DNA from: a cf. Phormidesmis sp. LEGE 11477
Lineage (GTDB): Bacteria > Cyanobacteriota > Cyanobacteriia > Phormidesmidales > Phormidesmidaceae
DNA: 60,608 nt
Direction of reading: 5' to 3'
Assembly: GCF_015207105.1 (NCBI RefSeq)
Contig: NZ_JADEXO010000023.1
Coordinates: 1 to 60,608 of the forward strand
Of the stretch, positions 17,892-26,217 are shown piece by piece; the first letter of the stretch is position 1, and the number at the start of each line of letters is the position of its first letter. Both the position numbers and the translations under genes were made by a program. The notes below the pieces were generated by a model that was not told the origin of the DNA, did no database searches, and saw only the letters and a program-made list of their open reading frames with translations.

Positions 17892-18617
17892 ATGACCTCA
17901 GCTATTCAGAACTCCCCCTACACGCAGTCTCAAATCCAGGTATGGCTGCGCGGACTACTCACCATTGCCTGGGCAGATGGTCATTTTGACGAAGAAGAAA
18001 AGAGTGCTATTCACACGATGGTAACCTCTGAATTTGTACCTAACGTTAATTTCGATACCCTAGACCCCATCGAGCCCCAAGAGCTGGCCGAGGCGCTTCA
18101 TCTAGACAGCGCCGCTGCTCAAAACTTTTTGAGAATGGCCGTCATGGTCTCTCTGGCTGACGGGGTCTACTCCGAAGCTGAGAATGACCAGATTGTGGCG
18201 TTTGCCCGTGCCCTCGACCTAGACGAGGGCATTCTCACCTCTTTGCAGTCTACGCTGCACAAGCTTAGCGATCCGACCATTGACGAGTCAGCTTCCGACA
18301 AATCCAAAGGCAGCCTCAGTAGTAAAGCTGCTAGCGCGCTGAAGAAAAAGGTCAGTAGCGCCAAACCTCTCAAGCCCGTTCGTGAGTGGCTAGATGAGTT
18401 CAGCGTAGAAGACCCCCACCTAGCCAAGTTTGTCTGTAAGCTCGTACCGTCGCAGTGCCCCTTTGAGCGAGATGTCAAACTCTTTGGCGACAAAGTCGTT
18501 CGCATTCCGCCTATGTGCAAAATCAACCCTCTTTACGAGCAGCTAGTAGGCTTAAGGTTCAGGGCGCTGACGTACCTAGCCGATGAAGCCGGTGAAGATG
18601 TGACCCCTTATCTGTAA
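17892..18617 (+). CDS. TerB-like / Mo-dependent nitrogenase C-terminal domain fusion protein
   Basis: A 241-residue soluble protein. The N-terminal half is TerB-like, with two acidic helix pairs (LLTIAWADGHFDEEEKSAIH and AVMVSLADGVYSEAENDQIV) that resemble the metal-binding D/E-rich motif of tellurite-resistance TerB. After a lysine/serine linker (about residues 140-160) the C-terminal part, VREWLDEFSVEDPHLAKFVC to FRALTYLADE, matches the cyanobacterial Mo-dependent nitrogenase C-terminal domain, including its three cysteines. Despite that family name there is no nitrogenase gene nearby. It lies 33 bases before the FAD oxidoreductase, so they may be co-transcribed. Confidence 0.85.
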   Translation: MTSAIQNSPYTQSQIQVWLRGLLTIAWADGHFDEEEKSAIHTMVTSEFVPNVNFDTLDPIEPQELAEALHLDSAAAQNFLRMAVMVSLADGVYSEAENDQIVAFARALDLDEGILTSLQSTLHKLSDPTIDESASDKSKGSLSSKAASALKKKVSSAKPLKPVREWLDEFSVEDPHLAKFVCKLVPSQCPFERDVKLFGDKVVRIPPMCKINPLYEQLVGLRFRALTYLADEAGEDVTPYL

Positions 18618-18650
18618 GCTTGCAACCTGTAGGCTTTCAGTGCGTAAAAA

Positions 18651-20543
18651 ATGGACACGATTAGCGCAGATGTTCTGGTCGTCGGTGGTGGCACAGGCGG
18701 CACAGCCGCAGCGATTCAGGCGGCGAGACGTGGTCAGCAAAGTGGGCTGCGGGTTGTGCTGGTTTCAGAGCTACCGTGGCTAGGTGGCATGCTAACGTCA
18801 GCCGGGGTTTGCGCTCCCGATGGCAATGAGCTAGAAGCCTTTCAGACTGGGATTTGGGGAGCATTCTTACAAGAGCTGCGCTGTCGGCATCCTGGCGGAT
18901 TAGGCAACGGCTGGGTCAGCTTCTTTACCTACAATCCAGCCATCGGCGCGCAGATCTTTGCCGACTGGGTGGATACCTTGCCCAATTTGAGCTGGATTTC
19001 TGGGCAACGTCCAAGAGAAGTCTTACGCTCGGGCGATCGCATTACTGGTATCCAGTTCGATCAGCTCACTGTCCATGCAACCATCACAATCGACGGCACC
19101 GAACTAGGCGATATCCTAGCGCTTGGGGAGGTGCCCTACCGATGGGGATGGGAAACCCGCAGTATTTGGGACGAACCTAGTGCGCCTGTTTCTCTCAGCG
19201 ATCCGAGTGATCCACTCTACGAAATCACGCAGCGCTATCCAGTGCAGTCGCCAACCTGGGTCGCGATTATGCAGGATTACCAGGATGCTGGCGCTCCCAA
19301 AATCGAACGCCAGATTGAGCACAAAATCGAGCGACCATCCACCGTTCAGGTAGAAGACGACCCGCCAAATAGTGACCTATCAAATCTGTTTGCAGGTGCT
19401 TGGTCCAACTATGGCGATCAGCAGACATCCGCAGGACAGACATTCCTAAACTATGGGCGGCTACCAGACAATCTATTTATGATCAACTGGCCGCACCGAG
19501 GCAATGACTACGGCGTCGGGCTACATCGGCTAGTCGAATCGGCTGCCGCCAGAGAACAGTACGGTAAAGAGGCCCAGCGACATACCCAGGCATTTGCTCA
19601 CTACATTCAAAGTCAGCTAGGCGATCGCTACGGCCTTGCAACTAATATTTTTCCATCTACCAAAGCCTCTCCTGGCGGCGGTTTTGCCCTGATGCCCTAC
19701 TACCGAGAAAGCCGCCGCCTAAAGGGACTAGCAACCATTAGCGAACGAGATATTTTGCCCTTGCCCGATGCTCAAACAGCCGCCTTACCCCTAGACGAGC
19801 GAGGCGAAGTTTGCTCTATTGCTATGGGCAACTATCCAAACGATCATCACTATCCCGGCTTCGAGATGCCCTTAGCACCTAAAGCCATTCGCTGGGGCGG
19901 ACGCTGGACCGGCACACCTTTTACTATCCCCTACGGCGCGCTAGTACCAGCGGCAACAGATGGTTTGCTGGTCTGCGAAAAGAATATCTCGGTTTCACAC
20001 ATCGCGAACGGAGCAACTCGATTGCAGCCCGTAGTCTTGGGTATTGGACAGGCCGCCGGGATGGCGGCGGCGCTGTGTGTGGAAAAGAACTGCAGTCCGA
20101 GGGCGCTGGCGGTGCGATCGCTACAAACAGCTTTGATCAGTGAACCTACCATGCCTGCTGCTATCATTCCACTCTTCAATCTATCGCCAACTAACCCGCA
20201 GTGGAAATCCCTACAAAAGTATTATCTTGATAACCCTAATACCTATCTAAGCAGCGGAAATCACCCTTTTGATGAGTCTGCTATCTCAGCAAAATTACAG
20301 AATCAATCTGTGTCCAATCAAATGAGAATAGTTATCGGTAAATTCAGAAAGAATGGGGAAGATCGCTACGAACTTCATCAAAACACAGCTATTGACCTTC
20401 CCAACAGGCTGATATTGATAACAGTTAGATCGGAGATTACAGAGATTTTTCAAAACACTTTAACCAATCGATCTGTACAGATCCTGGGCACATGGAATCC
20501 TGCTGGGGAGTGGATGCTGTGCGAACAGCTAGTTTCACAATGA
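18651..20543 (+). CDS. FAD-dependent oxidoreductase
   Basis: A 630-residue protein starting with the dinucleotide fold DVLVVGGGTGGTAAAIQAARRG. It belongs to the FAD_oxidored group: WLGGMLTSAGVCAPDGNE, TIDGTELGDILALGEVPYRW, YGALVPAATDGLLVCEKNIS and LGIGQAAGMAAALCVE are typical stretches. The catalytic core ends at about residue 500. A C-terminal extension of about 130 residues has no recognised domain, and its DNA (20200-20540) is visibly more AT-rich than the rest. The substrate is unknown. It may share a transcript with the TerB/Mo-nitrogenase-C gene upstream. Confidence 0.9.
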   Translation: MDTISADVLVVGGGTGGTAAAIQAARRGQQSGLRVVLVSELPWLGGMLTSAGVCAPDGNELEAFQTGIWGAFLQELRCRHPGGLGNGWVSFFTYNPAIGAQIFADWVDTLPNLSWISGQRPREVLRSGDRITGIQFDQLTVHATITIDGTELGDILALGEVPYRWGWETRSIWDEPSAPVSLSDPSDPLYEITQRYPVQSPTWVAIMQDYQDAGAPKIERQIEHKIERPSTVQVEDDPPNSDLSNLFAGAWSNYGDQQTSAGQTFLNYGRLPDNLFMINWPHRGNDYGVGLHRLVESAAAREQYGKEAQRHTQAFAHYIQSQLGDRYGLATNIFPSTKASPGGGFALMPYYRESRRLKGLATISERDILPLPDAQTAALPLDERGEVCSIAMGNYPNDHHYPGFEMPLAPKAIRWGGRWTGTPFTIPYGALVPAATDGLLVCEKNISVSHIANGATRLQPVVLGIGQAAGMAAALCVEKNCSPRALAVRSLQTALISEPTMPAAIIPLFNLSPTNPQWKSLQKYYLDNPNTYLSSGNHPFDESAISAKLQNQSVSNQMRIVIGKFRKNGEDRYELHQNTAIDLPNRLILITVRSEITEIFQNTLTNRSVQILGTWNPAGEWMLCEQLVSQ

Positions 20544-20628
20544 ATAAGTCAATTCTTCACATTTAAAGTCCTGACTTTGCATAAATTCAGCGTAACAGTG
20601 AATAACGATTTAGGAATCACTTAGCATC

Positions 20629-20868
20629 ATGCTGAACGCTTCTCACTACTCACCTAATGGATTTGTTACTGCTGCTTGTCTAGCTGGGACTTTACTACAC
20701 TATTCATTTGTCGGTTCGTCAACTTTTTCTACCACCAAAGTCTCAGGCATCCTAGAAGGGTTCGAGCGTAACAGCAGTCAACCAACGCTATATCTAGTAA
20801 GTCTCAAAAAAGAGAAATCTGAAATTTCTCATCGAGGCAGTGGTCGAATCAACCCGAGTTACCTGTAG
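20629..20868 (+). CDS. patX: PatX-like RGSGR-containing peptide precursor upstream of hetR
   Basis: A 79-residue protein with a hydrophobic, signal-like segment at residues 11-29 (GFVTAACLAGTLLHYSFVG) and the motif HRGSGR at residues 68-73, six residues from the C-terminus (bases 20830-20847). RGSGR is the pentapeptide of PatS and HetN that binds HetR. PatX proteins combine a leader-like segment, a C-terminal HRG(S/T)GR motif and a position beside hetR in filamentous cyanobacteria; all three are seen here, with hetR 401 bases downstream on the same strand. An AGGA lies 13 bases before the ATG, a weak ribosome site. Length and motif placement fit; export and processing are inferred. Confidence 0.75.
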   Translation: MLNASHYSPNGFVTAACLAGTLLHYSFVGSSTFSTTKVSGILEGFERNSSQPTLYLVSLKKEKSEISHRGSGRINPSYL

Positions 20869-20898
20869 ATCGAATCGCCTGTAGCCCCGAGTTACCTG
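20853..20898. repeat. 13-bp direct repeat across the patX 3' end
   Basis: CCCGAGTTACCTG occurs at 20853-20865, inside the last codons of patX, and again at 20886-20898 just downstream. The start-to-start distance is 33 bases. It suggests a local duplication of the patX end; the second copy carries no RGSGR codons. Confidence 0.7.
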
Positions 20899-21033
20899 AA
20901 GTGCAACAAAATGTGTTACCAACGCTACAGAAACAGTCCAGATTTCCGTAATTCTACAGATGCACTTACAACGCAGATGACGAGCCCCAAGTCAGTAAAA
21001 GGGAATCATCCTAAAGATACAGTAAAGAACTGT

Positions 21034-21052
21034 TTGCATTTTGAGAATGCAA
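21034..21052. promoter_or_regulatory. Inverted repeat between patX and hetR
   Basis: TTGCATT (21034-21040) and AATGCAA (21046-21052) form a perfect 7-bp inverted repeat with a five-base spacer, about 220 bases upstream of hetR. It could be an operator, or a hairpin ending the patX message. The rest of the gap 20869-21269 has a TTGACA at 21128-21133 without a fitting -10 box and short repeats of CCTGCAAAA near 21157-21176. No further gene is seen. Confidence 0.35.
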
Positions 21053-21239
21053 CTATCGAATGGGAAATTATATATAGGTGTAAGATGTAAACTCATGTAA
21101 ATAGATTGCTCAAGGTAATCGGCCATCTTGACAGTCGTTGAACACATCAGGCAAAAACCTGCAAAACCTGCAAAATCTAAAAAGACCTTGTGCGAGAGAT
21201 TCTGTCTCTTTTGTCTATACTTCTGTGCATTCTAAATAG

Positions 21240-22193
<954 letters not shown>

Positions 22194-22283
22194 GCGAGGC
22201 AATTTCGCCTAATAAGCGCCAGTCAACTGGGGTTGAACCCAATAAACTCAATAGAAACTCAATAGAAATTGAACCACCGCTAA

Positions 22284-23900
22284 TCAGCGCTTGAAGCTAC
22301 CAGCCTTTGCCTTCTCGAAGGTGGGTAGCTTCACGGCTGCTAGAGAGCCAATCTTTCTCTGTGGGCGAAGAGGATTAACAATAGGTGAGACAGCCGTGGT
22401 CTCACTATTTACGGTCTCACTATCGATAGAGGGAAAGTCGTCTGCGTTCTGTCGTCCGCTCGCCGTAGCGGGGGACGATACGGTGGGGTCAACTGGCGGA
22501 GCGCTTTCAGTCTGCCAGTTTAGGCGAGGTTCGACATCGACGGTTTCTGCGCGCGCACTATTATCGTCTACGGTTCTTGTGTCTGTAGTTCCTGTATCTG
22601 TATTTCCTGTTTTAGAAGCTGTCGCAGCAGAAACTACAGTGTCAGCTTCAAGATCTCTCATTCCTTCGACACCGGTAACCTCAGCAGCGACTCCCATCAC
22701 CCGCTCTATGTCCTGCCATAGTCTCTTCTCTGCTTCTGGGTCAACGACTGGAACTTCGCTACTGCTATCTACCGTTGCCGAGTGCGATCGCTCCACTCCA
22801 GTCTCTACCCCAATCCCTTCCACAGTCTCTGCTCCAGCCTCTAGATTGGTATCTAAGCGGCTAAACTCCGAATGGCTAGTTTCTAGAGAATCAGCGTCTG
22901 TAAAATTCTCAGCTTCGGCCTGGCCTCGAATCAAATTTTCTAGATGCGGATCGATACCAGCAAAGGGGGCGCTGCCAATCGCGGCCCAGGGAACTATCCG
23001 CTCTGCTCTGGGCATGGTGACCGCAGCGCTGCTACCTGGCTGAGTACTCCCTTGCTCGTCATTAAAGGAAACGGGCTCTGAGACAACCGCAGCAGTCGCA
23101 GCAGATCTGGTATTGACGCTTAAAGACTTTTCTAGGGCAGCTTTGAACTGAAGTGTGTAGCGCTGCTGGCGTTGGAGGCGCGATCGCAGATCTCGGTTGA
23201 TTGTGTCCGCTTTAATTCGAGCTTGAGCTTCGTCTGCATGCTGCTGCGTAATCAAAGCGCATTCACGCTCTAATTGGGTAATTCTCCCTTGCGCCTCATC
23301 GAGTTCAGCTTGGAGCGTTTCTTGGATAAGTTGCTGGCGCTGGAGCGCTTGCTCTGCGGTATCTATCTGGCCAACTAGCTTGGCTACCTGCTGCTGCGCG
23401 GTTTGAGCAGTTTGTTGAGCGATCGCCTGCTGAGCTGACATTTGCTCTGCCAGCTTTTCTTGAGTCGCCCTTGCTCGCTCTACCTCAGATTGAACAGCTT
23501 GCTGTGAGCCCTTTAGCGCCGTCTCTAATCTAGAAACTTTCGACAGCAGCACGTCATTGCATTCGTTTAAGTCGTGAATCAACGTCAGCAGCTCTTGTTC
23601 ACGCCCTGCGCCCATAGCAGCAGAATTCGTACCGGAACTTATAGCGCCAGAATTCGCACTAGCCACCGTACCAGGCAAGTCAACTGTATCCCAGGCATCA
23701 TCCGTCATCTCGCCGTCTGCTATAGCCCCTTCTCTAGATGAGTCAGACACGATAGAACTCATGGTCATTTGTCGAGGGACATCTGCGGCAACCAGACCGT
23801 CTACAACCGGACTGTCTGCGTCGCTAGGCGAACCGGGCTGATTTGTTTTAGAAGAGGGTAAGGACAGTGATGTCTGATTTTCGCTCTGGTTTTCGCTCAT
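22284..23900 (-). CDS. Large coiled-coil hypothetical protein
   Basis: A 538-residue protein with no signal peptide. Residues 1-95 are acidic and serine-rich. Residues about 98-265 form a long heptad-type coiled coil rich in Q, A and E (QELLTLIHDLNECNDVLL onward). A conserved-looking block RSLQRQQRYTLQFKAALE-type (actual RLQRQQRYTLQFKAALEKSL) follows. Residues about 270-510 are low-complexity and acidic. The C-terminal end is basic, RPQRKIGSLAAVKLPTFEK. Proteins of this plan are cyanobacterial and of unknown role; structural or cell-division functions are possible. It converges on hetR with 90 bases between stops. Confidence 0.75.
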   Translation of the reverse strand: MSENQSENQTSLSLPSSKTNQPGSPSDADSPVVDGLVAADVPRQMTMSSIVSDSSREGAIADGEMTDDAWDTVDLPGTVASANSGAISSGTNSAAMGAGREQELLTLIHDLNECNDVLLSKVSRLETALKGSQQAVQSEVERARATQEKLAEQMSAQQAIAQQTAQTAQQQVAKLVGQIDTAEQALQRQQLIQETLQAELDEAQGRITQLERECALITQQHADEAQARIKADTINRDLRSRLQRQQRYTLQFKAALEKSLSVNTRSAATAAVVSEPVSFNDEQGSTQPGSSAAVTMPRAERIVPWAAIGSAPFAGIDPHLENLIRGQAEAENFTDADSLETSHSEFSRLDTNLEAGAETVEGIGVETGVERSHSATVDSSSEVPVVDPEAEKRLWQDIERVMGVAAEVTGVEGMRDLEADTVVSAATASKTGNTDTGTTDTRTVDDNSARAETVDVEPRLNWQTESAPPVDPTVSSPATASGRQNADDFPSIDSETVNSETTAVSPIVNPLRPQRKIGSLAAVKLPTFEKAKAGSFKR

Positions 23901-23923
23901 AGCTTCGTAGGTGACAGACCGTA

Positions 23924-23953
23924 GGTAGCGGACAGGGTGGTAGCGGACAGGGT
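23924..23953. repeat. 15-bp perfect tandem duplication
   Basis: GGTAGCGGACAGGGT occurs twice head-to-tail (23924-23938 and 23939-23953), starting 24 bases before the ATG of the coiled-coil gene on the minus strand. It sits in the likely promoter or leader of that gene and could change its expression if copy number varies. Confidence 0.85.
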
Positions 23954-24019
23954 GTGAATGTACATTTCCCAGAAATGGAGAGATCAGACGAAAGCCCCGA
24001 AATATGCCGGTTTGATAAC

Positions 24020-24075
24020 GATTCTAGGAAAAATTAAAGATATAGCCATCTGCTGATGCATTAGTGGATGGCTAT
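24020..24075 (-). terminator. Hairpin with T-rich tail downstream of csaB
   Basis: On the minus strand, ATAGCCATC/GATGGCTAT (24042-24050 with 24067-24075) form a 9-bp stem that continues inward with six weaker pairs around a four-base loop. It is followed by a T-rich run (24024-24041 read on the minus strand). It lies about 240 bases after the csaB stop and before the coiled-coil gene, so it probably separates these two leftward units. The rest of 23954-24316 shows no gene. Confidence 0.5.
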
Positions 24076-24316
24076 GCACTTAGCGCTATGGGCGACAAGA
24101 ACTAGATCTTCTAGATATGCCTTGAGCTAAGAGCGGATCGCTATAGTTTCATAAAGTAGTAGCACAGAAAGGGAGATGACAACAGGCGAAATAGAAAAAC
24201 GAATGAAGAATCAGTTAAAACAGCTAGAGCGTTGATCGTCTTGCCTCTTTAGAGGTCCATATTATTACGCACTTATGGCGATCTAGAACGGATTTTACAT
24301 CTATGTCTATGTTCTA

Positions 24317-25399
24317 TTAAATACGGCGCTTGGTAGCTAATTCCGACAAAGATTCCGAGAGCAGATCTTTGTGCATGAGGGCTCGATCTACGCGAGATTG
24401 AATTTGATCGGGGCTTAGCATCTCACCATTGGCATAGCAGTCTAGTAGCGTCTTTGCCAAGCGGCTAGGGTCTTCTGGTATCAGTGGCAGCACCGCAGGA
24501 TGAGGAGAAAGATCCCATCCTGGCAAGTCAATCGACTGGGCGATCGCATCTACTTTAGGGTCATAGCTAATAGCAAAGCTGCGGCAGCCCTCAGCCGCAG
24601 ACATCACCAGCGCATGAAAACGCATACCAACAGTCATCTCTACGCCGCGAAAGAGTCCCTTAATCTGTCTGGGCTGCTCTAGTCTATAGATATGGTAAGG
24701 ACCGCTGAGATAGCTAGCGATATGCTCAGCGATCGCCAGATCTCGGCTCGGCTGAAAAGGAACGAGCAAAAGACAAACACCTGTCGCCTTTTGGAATCGA
24801 TCTAATGCCTGGGCGATCGCATCGAGCCGAGACGCAGTGAGATGCGAATGTGGTCGCAGCGCGACGAGCACACGCGGTGCTGGCAGATTCCAAAGCCCCT
24901 TAACCGGTTCATGGTCCAAAGCCCAAACCGGATCGGGTGCGAGCAAACAGCTCCGCTTCCAGCCACTGAGTAAAGCCGCAGAATCGCGATCGCGCACACT
25001 CACCGCATCACATCGCGCTAGCGCTAGCCGCGTCAGCCATCGACTTGTCCACTGATTCAAAGGGCCAATCCCTTGTGCCCAAGCAATCGTCCGCTTTCCC
25101 ATCAGCTGAGCTAGCAGCATCAGCCCCGCATAGTAGACCGGGTTTAGCACGCTACTAGCATCTTGCATCAGGCTACCACCGCCCCAGATAAACGCATCGG
25201 CCCGCCACAGCGCTTTGAACACGGCCCCTAAAGACTTACGCGGAACCACCTCTACGCCGTAACGAGATTGAGTTTCAGCCGGGCTACCTGAAAGCACAAC
25301 TGGCGTCACCTGCTCTGGCAGCATCTGCAGCAGCGAAGCCAACAGCGCCTCATCGCCGCCATTCCCCATTCCGTAATAGCCACACAACACCGCTCGCAT
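24317..25399 (-). CDS. csaB: Polysaccharide pyruvyl transferase CsaB
   Basis: A 360-residue protein. It starts MRAVLCGYYGMGNGGDEALL, the typical glycine-rich start of polysaccharide pyruvyltransferases, with FIWGGGSLMQDASS at about 73-86, IAWAQGIGPL, CDAVSVRDRDSAALL and MRFHALVMSAAEGC near residue 256. CsaB-type enzymes add pyruvate ketals to cell-surface polysaccharide, which in other bacteria helps anchor S-layer-homology proteins. Cyanobacterial members are widespread. It is transcribed away from the DUF2499 gene and has no glycan cluster around it. Confidence 0.92.
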   Translation of the reverse strand: MRAVLCGYYGMGNGGDEALLASLLQMLPEQVTPVVLSGSPAETQSRYGVEVVPRKSLGAVFKALWRADAFIWGGGSLMQDASSVLNPVYYAGLMLLAQLMGKRTIAWAQGIGPLNQWTSRWLTRLALARCDAVSVRDRDSAALLSGWKRSCLLAPDPVWALDHEPVKGLWNLPAPRVLVALRPHSHLTASRLDAIAQALDRFQKATGVCLLLVPFQPSRDLAIAEHIASYLSGPYHIYRLEQPRQIKGLFRGVEMTVGMRFHALVMSAAEGCRSFAISYDPKVDAIAQSIDLPGWDLSPHPAVLPLIPEDPSRLAKTLLDCYANGEMLSPDQIQSRVDRALMHKDLLSESLSELATKRRI

Positions 25400-25438
25400 A
25401 GTCTTCCTACCGTCTGATCAGCGGCTCCATAACTTTAC

Positions 25439-25471
25439 TAGAATCAAATTTCTAGAATCAAATTTCTAGAA
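25439..25471. repeat. 14-bp tandem repeat, 2.4 copies
   Basis: TAGAATCAAATTTC at 25439-25452 and 25453-25466, then TAGAA. It contains the palindrome TTCTAGAA and lies in the 132-base divergent promoter region between csaB (leftward) and the DUF2499 gene (rightward), so it could be a regulatory site or a slippage product. Confidence 0.85.
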
Positions 25472-25531
25472 GCCGTAACTCCCTAGAATATAAGAAATTA
25501 CCGATCCGCCGTTCATCCTTCTACCTTAGCT

Positions 25532-25906
25532 ATGCATGCCCTCTCAATCCCTACCTGGATCGTCCACGTCTCCAGCGTCATCGAATGGATTGCCGCTATC
25601 TGGTTCATCTGGCAATACGCTGAAGTCAGTGGCTATACGGCCTGGCGGTCTATGTCCTTTGCCATGCTGCCGGCCTTAGTCAGCGCCATGTGTGCCTGCA
25701 CCTGGCACTTCTTCGATAATGTCAGTGCGCTGAATTGGCTAGTGACTACCCAAGCAGCGATGACCGTTGTCGGCAACTGCACTGTGTGCGCCTCCGCCTG
25801 GTGGATTTGGCAGCGATCGCACGCTTCTGAAAACGGGGCAGTCGATACCCAGACAGATGAGAATCGGACCGCTAAGGAACAAATAGCGACGGAGACGCAG
25901 ACATGA
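25532..25906 (+). CDS. DUF2499 (Ycf49-like) membrane protein
   Basis: A 124-residue protein with three hydrophobic segments (about residues 8-28, 42-60, 70-93). The signature parts SIPTWIVHVSSVIEWIAAIW and WHFFDN, then NWLVTTQAAMTVVGN, identify DUF2499, a family confined to cyanobacteria and plastids (ycf49 in some algae). The C-terminal 30 residues are acidic and variable. The stop overlaps the next start by ATGA (25903-25906), which indicates translational coupling with the DUF3593 gene. Its function is unknown; thylakoid location is likely from its distribution. Confidence 0.9.
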   Translation: MHALSIPTWIVHVSSVIEWIAAIWFIWQYAEVSGYTAWRSMSFAMLPALVSAMCACTWHFFDNVSALNWLVTTQAAMTVVGNCTVCASAWWIWQRSHASENGAVDTQTDENRTAKEQIATETQT

Positions 25907-26217
25907 ACAAGGAAACTCTGTTTGCCGTATCGCTCTTTCCCTATCTAGGCTTTCTCTGGTTTTTGACTAAAAGCAAGCAAACACCCCGACTGGCTCTAAT
26001 CGGATTCTATGTGCTGCTGGTTTTTGTGGCTGTCACGATTCCTGCCGGCATCTACGCCAAGCAAGCCTACGGATCGGAACTCGCTAACGTCGATTGGCTG
26101 CACGGCAGCGCTGAGATGTTCTTGACCCTGTCTAATATTTTGGTGGTGCTGGGATTTCGACAGGCGGTGATTGAGCTAAGACGAACTCGTTCTCCTGAAA
26201 CTACTGAGCCCAAGTAA
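25903..26217 (+). CDS. DUF3593 membrane protein
   Basis: A 104-residue protein with three hydrophobic segments (about residues 4-20, 30-50 and 70-90). KETLFAVSLFPYLGFLWFLT and DWLHGSAEMFLTLSNILVVLG are typical of DUF3593, also restricted to oxygenic phototrophs. It follows DUF2499 with a 4-base overlap; the two probably work together in the membrane. Its 3' end overlaps the end of the convergent kinase gene by 17 bases (26201-26217). Confidence 0.9.
   Translation: MNKETLFAVSLFPYLGFLWFLTKSKQTPRLALIGFYVLLVFVAVTIPAGIYAKQAYGSELANVDWLHGSAEMFLTLSNILVVLGFRQAVIELRRTRSPETTEPK

Noticed and set aside
17892-18617. Protein as part of a Mo-nitrogenase
   Set aside because: The domain name is historical; the protein has no nitrogenase cluster ligands and there are no nif neighbours.
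20881-20895. NtcA site upstream of hetR
   Set aside because: The match is GTA-N9-TAC; the consensus is GTA-N8-TAC and no fitting -10 box follows.
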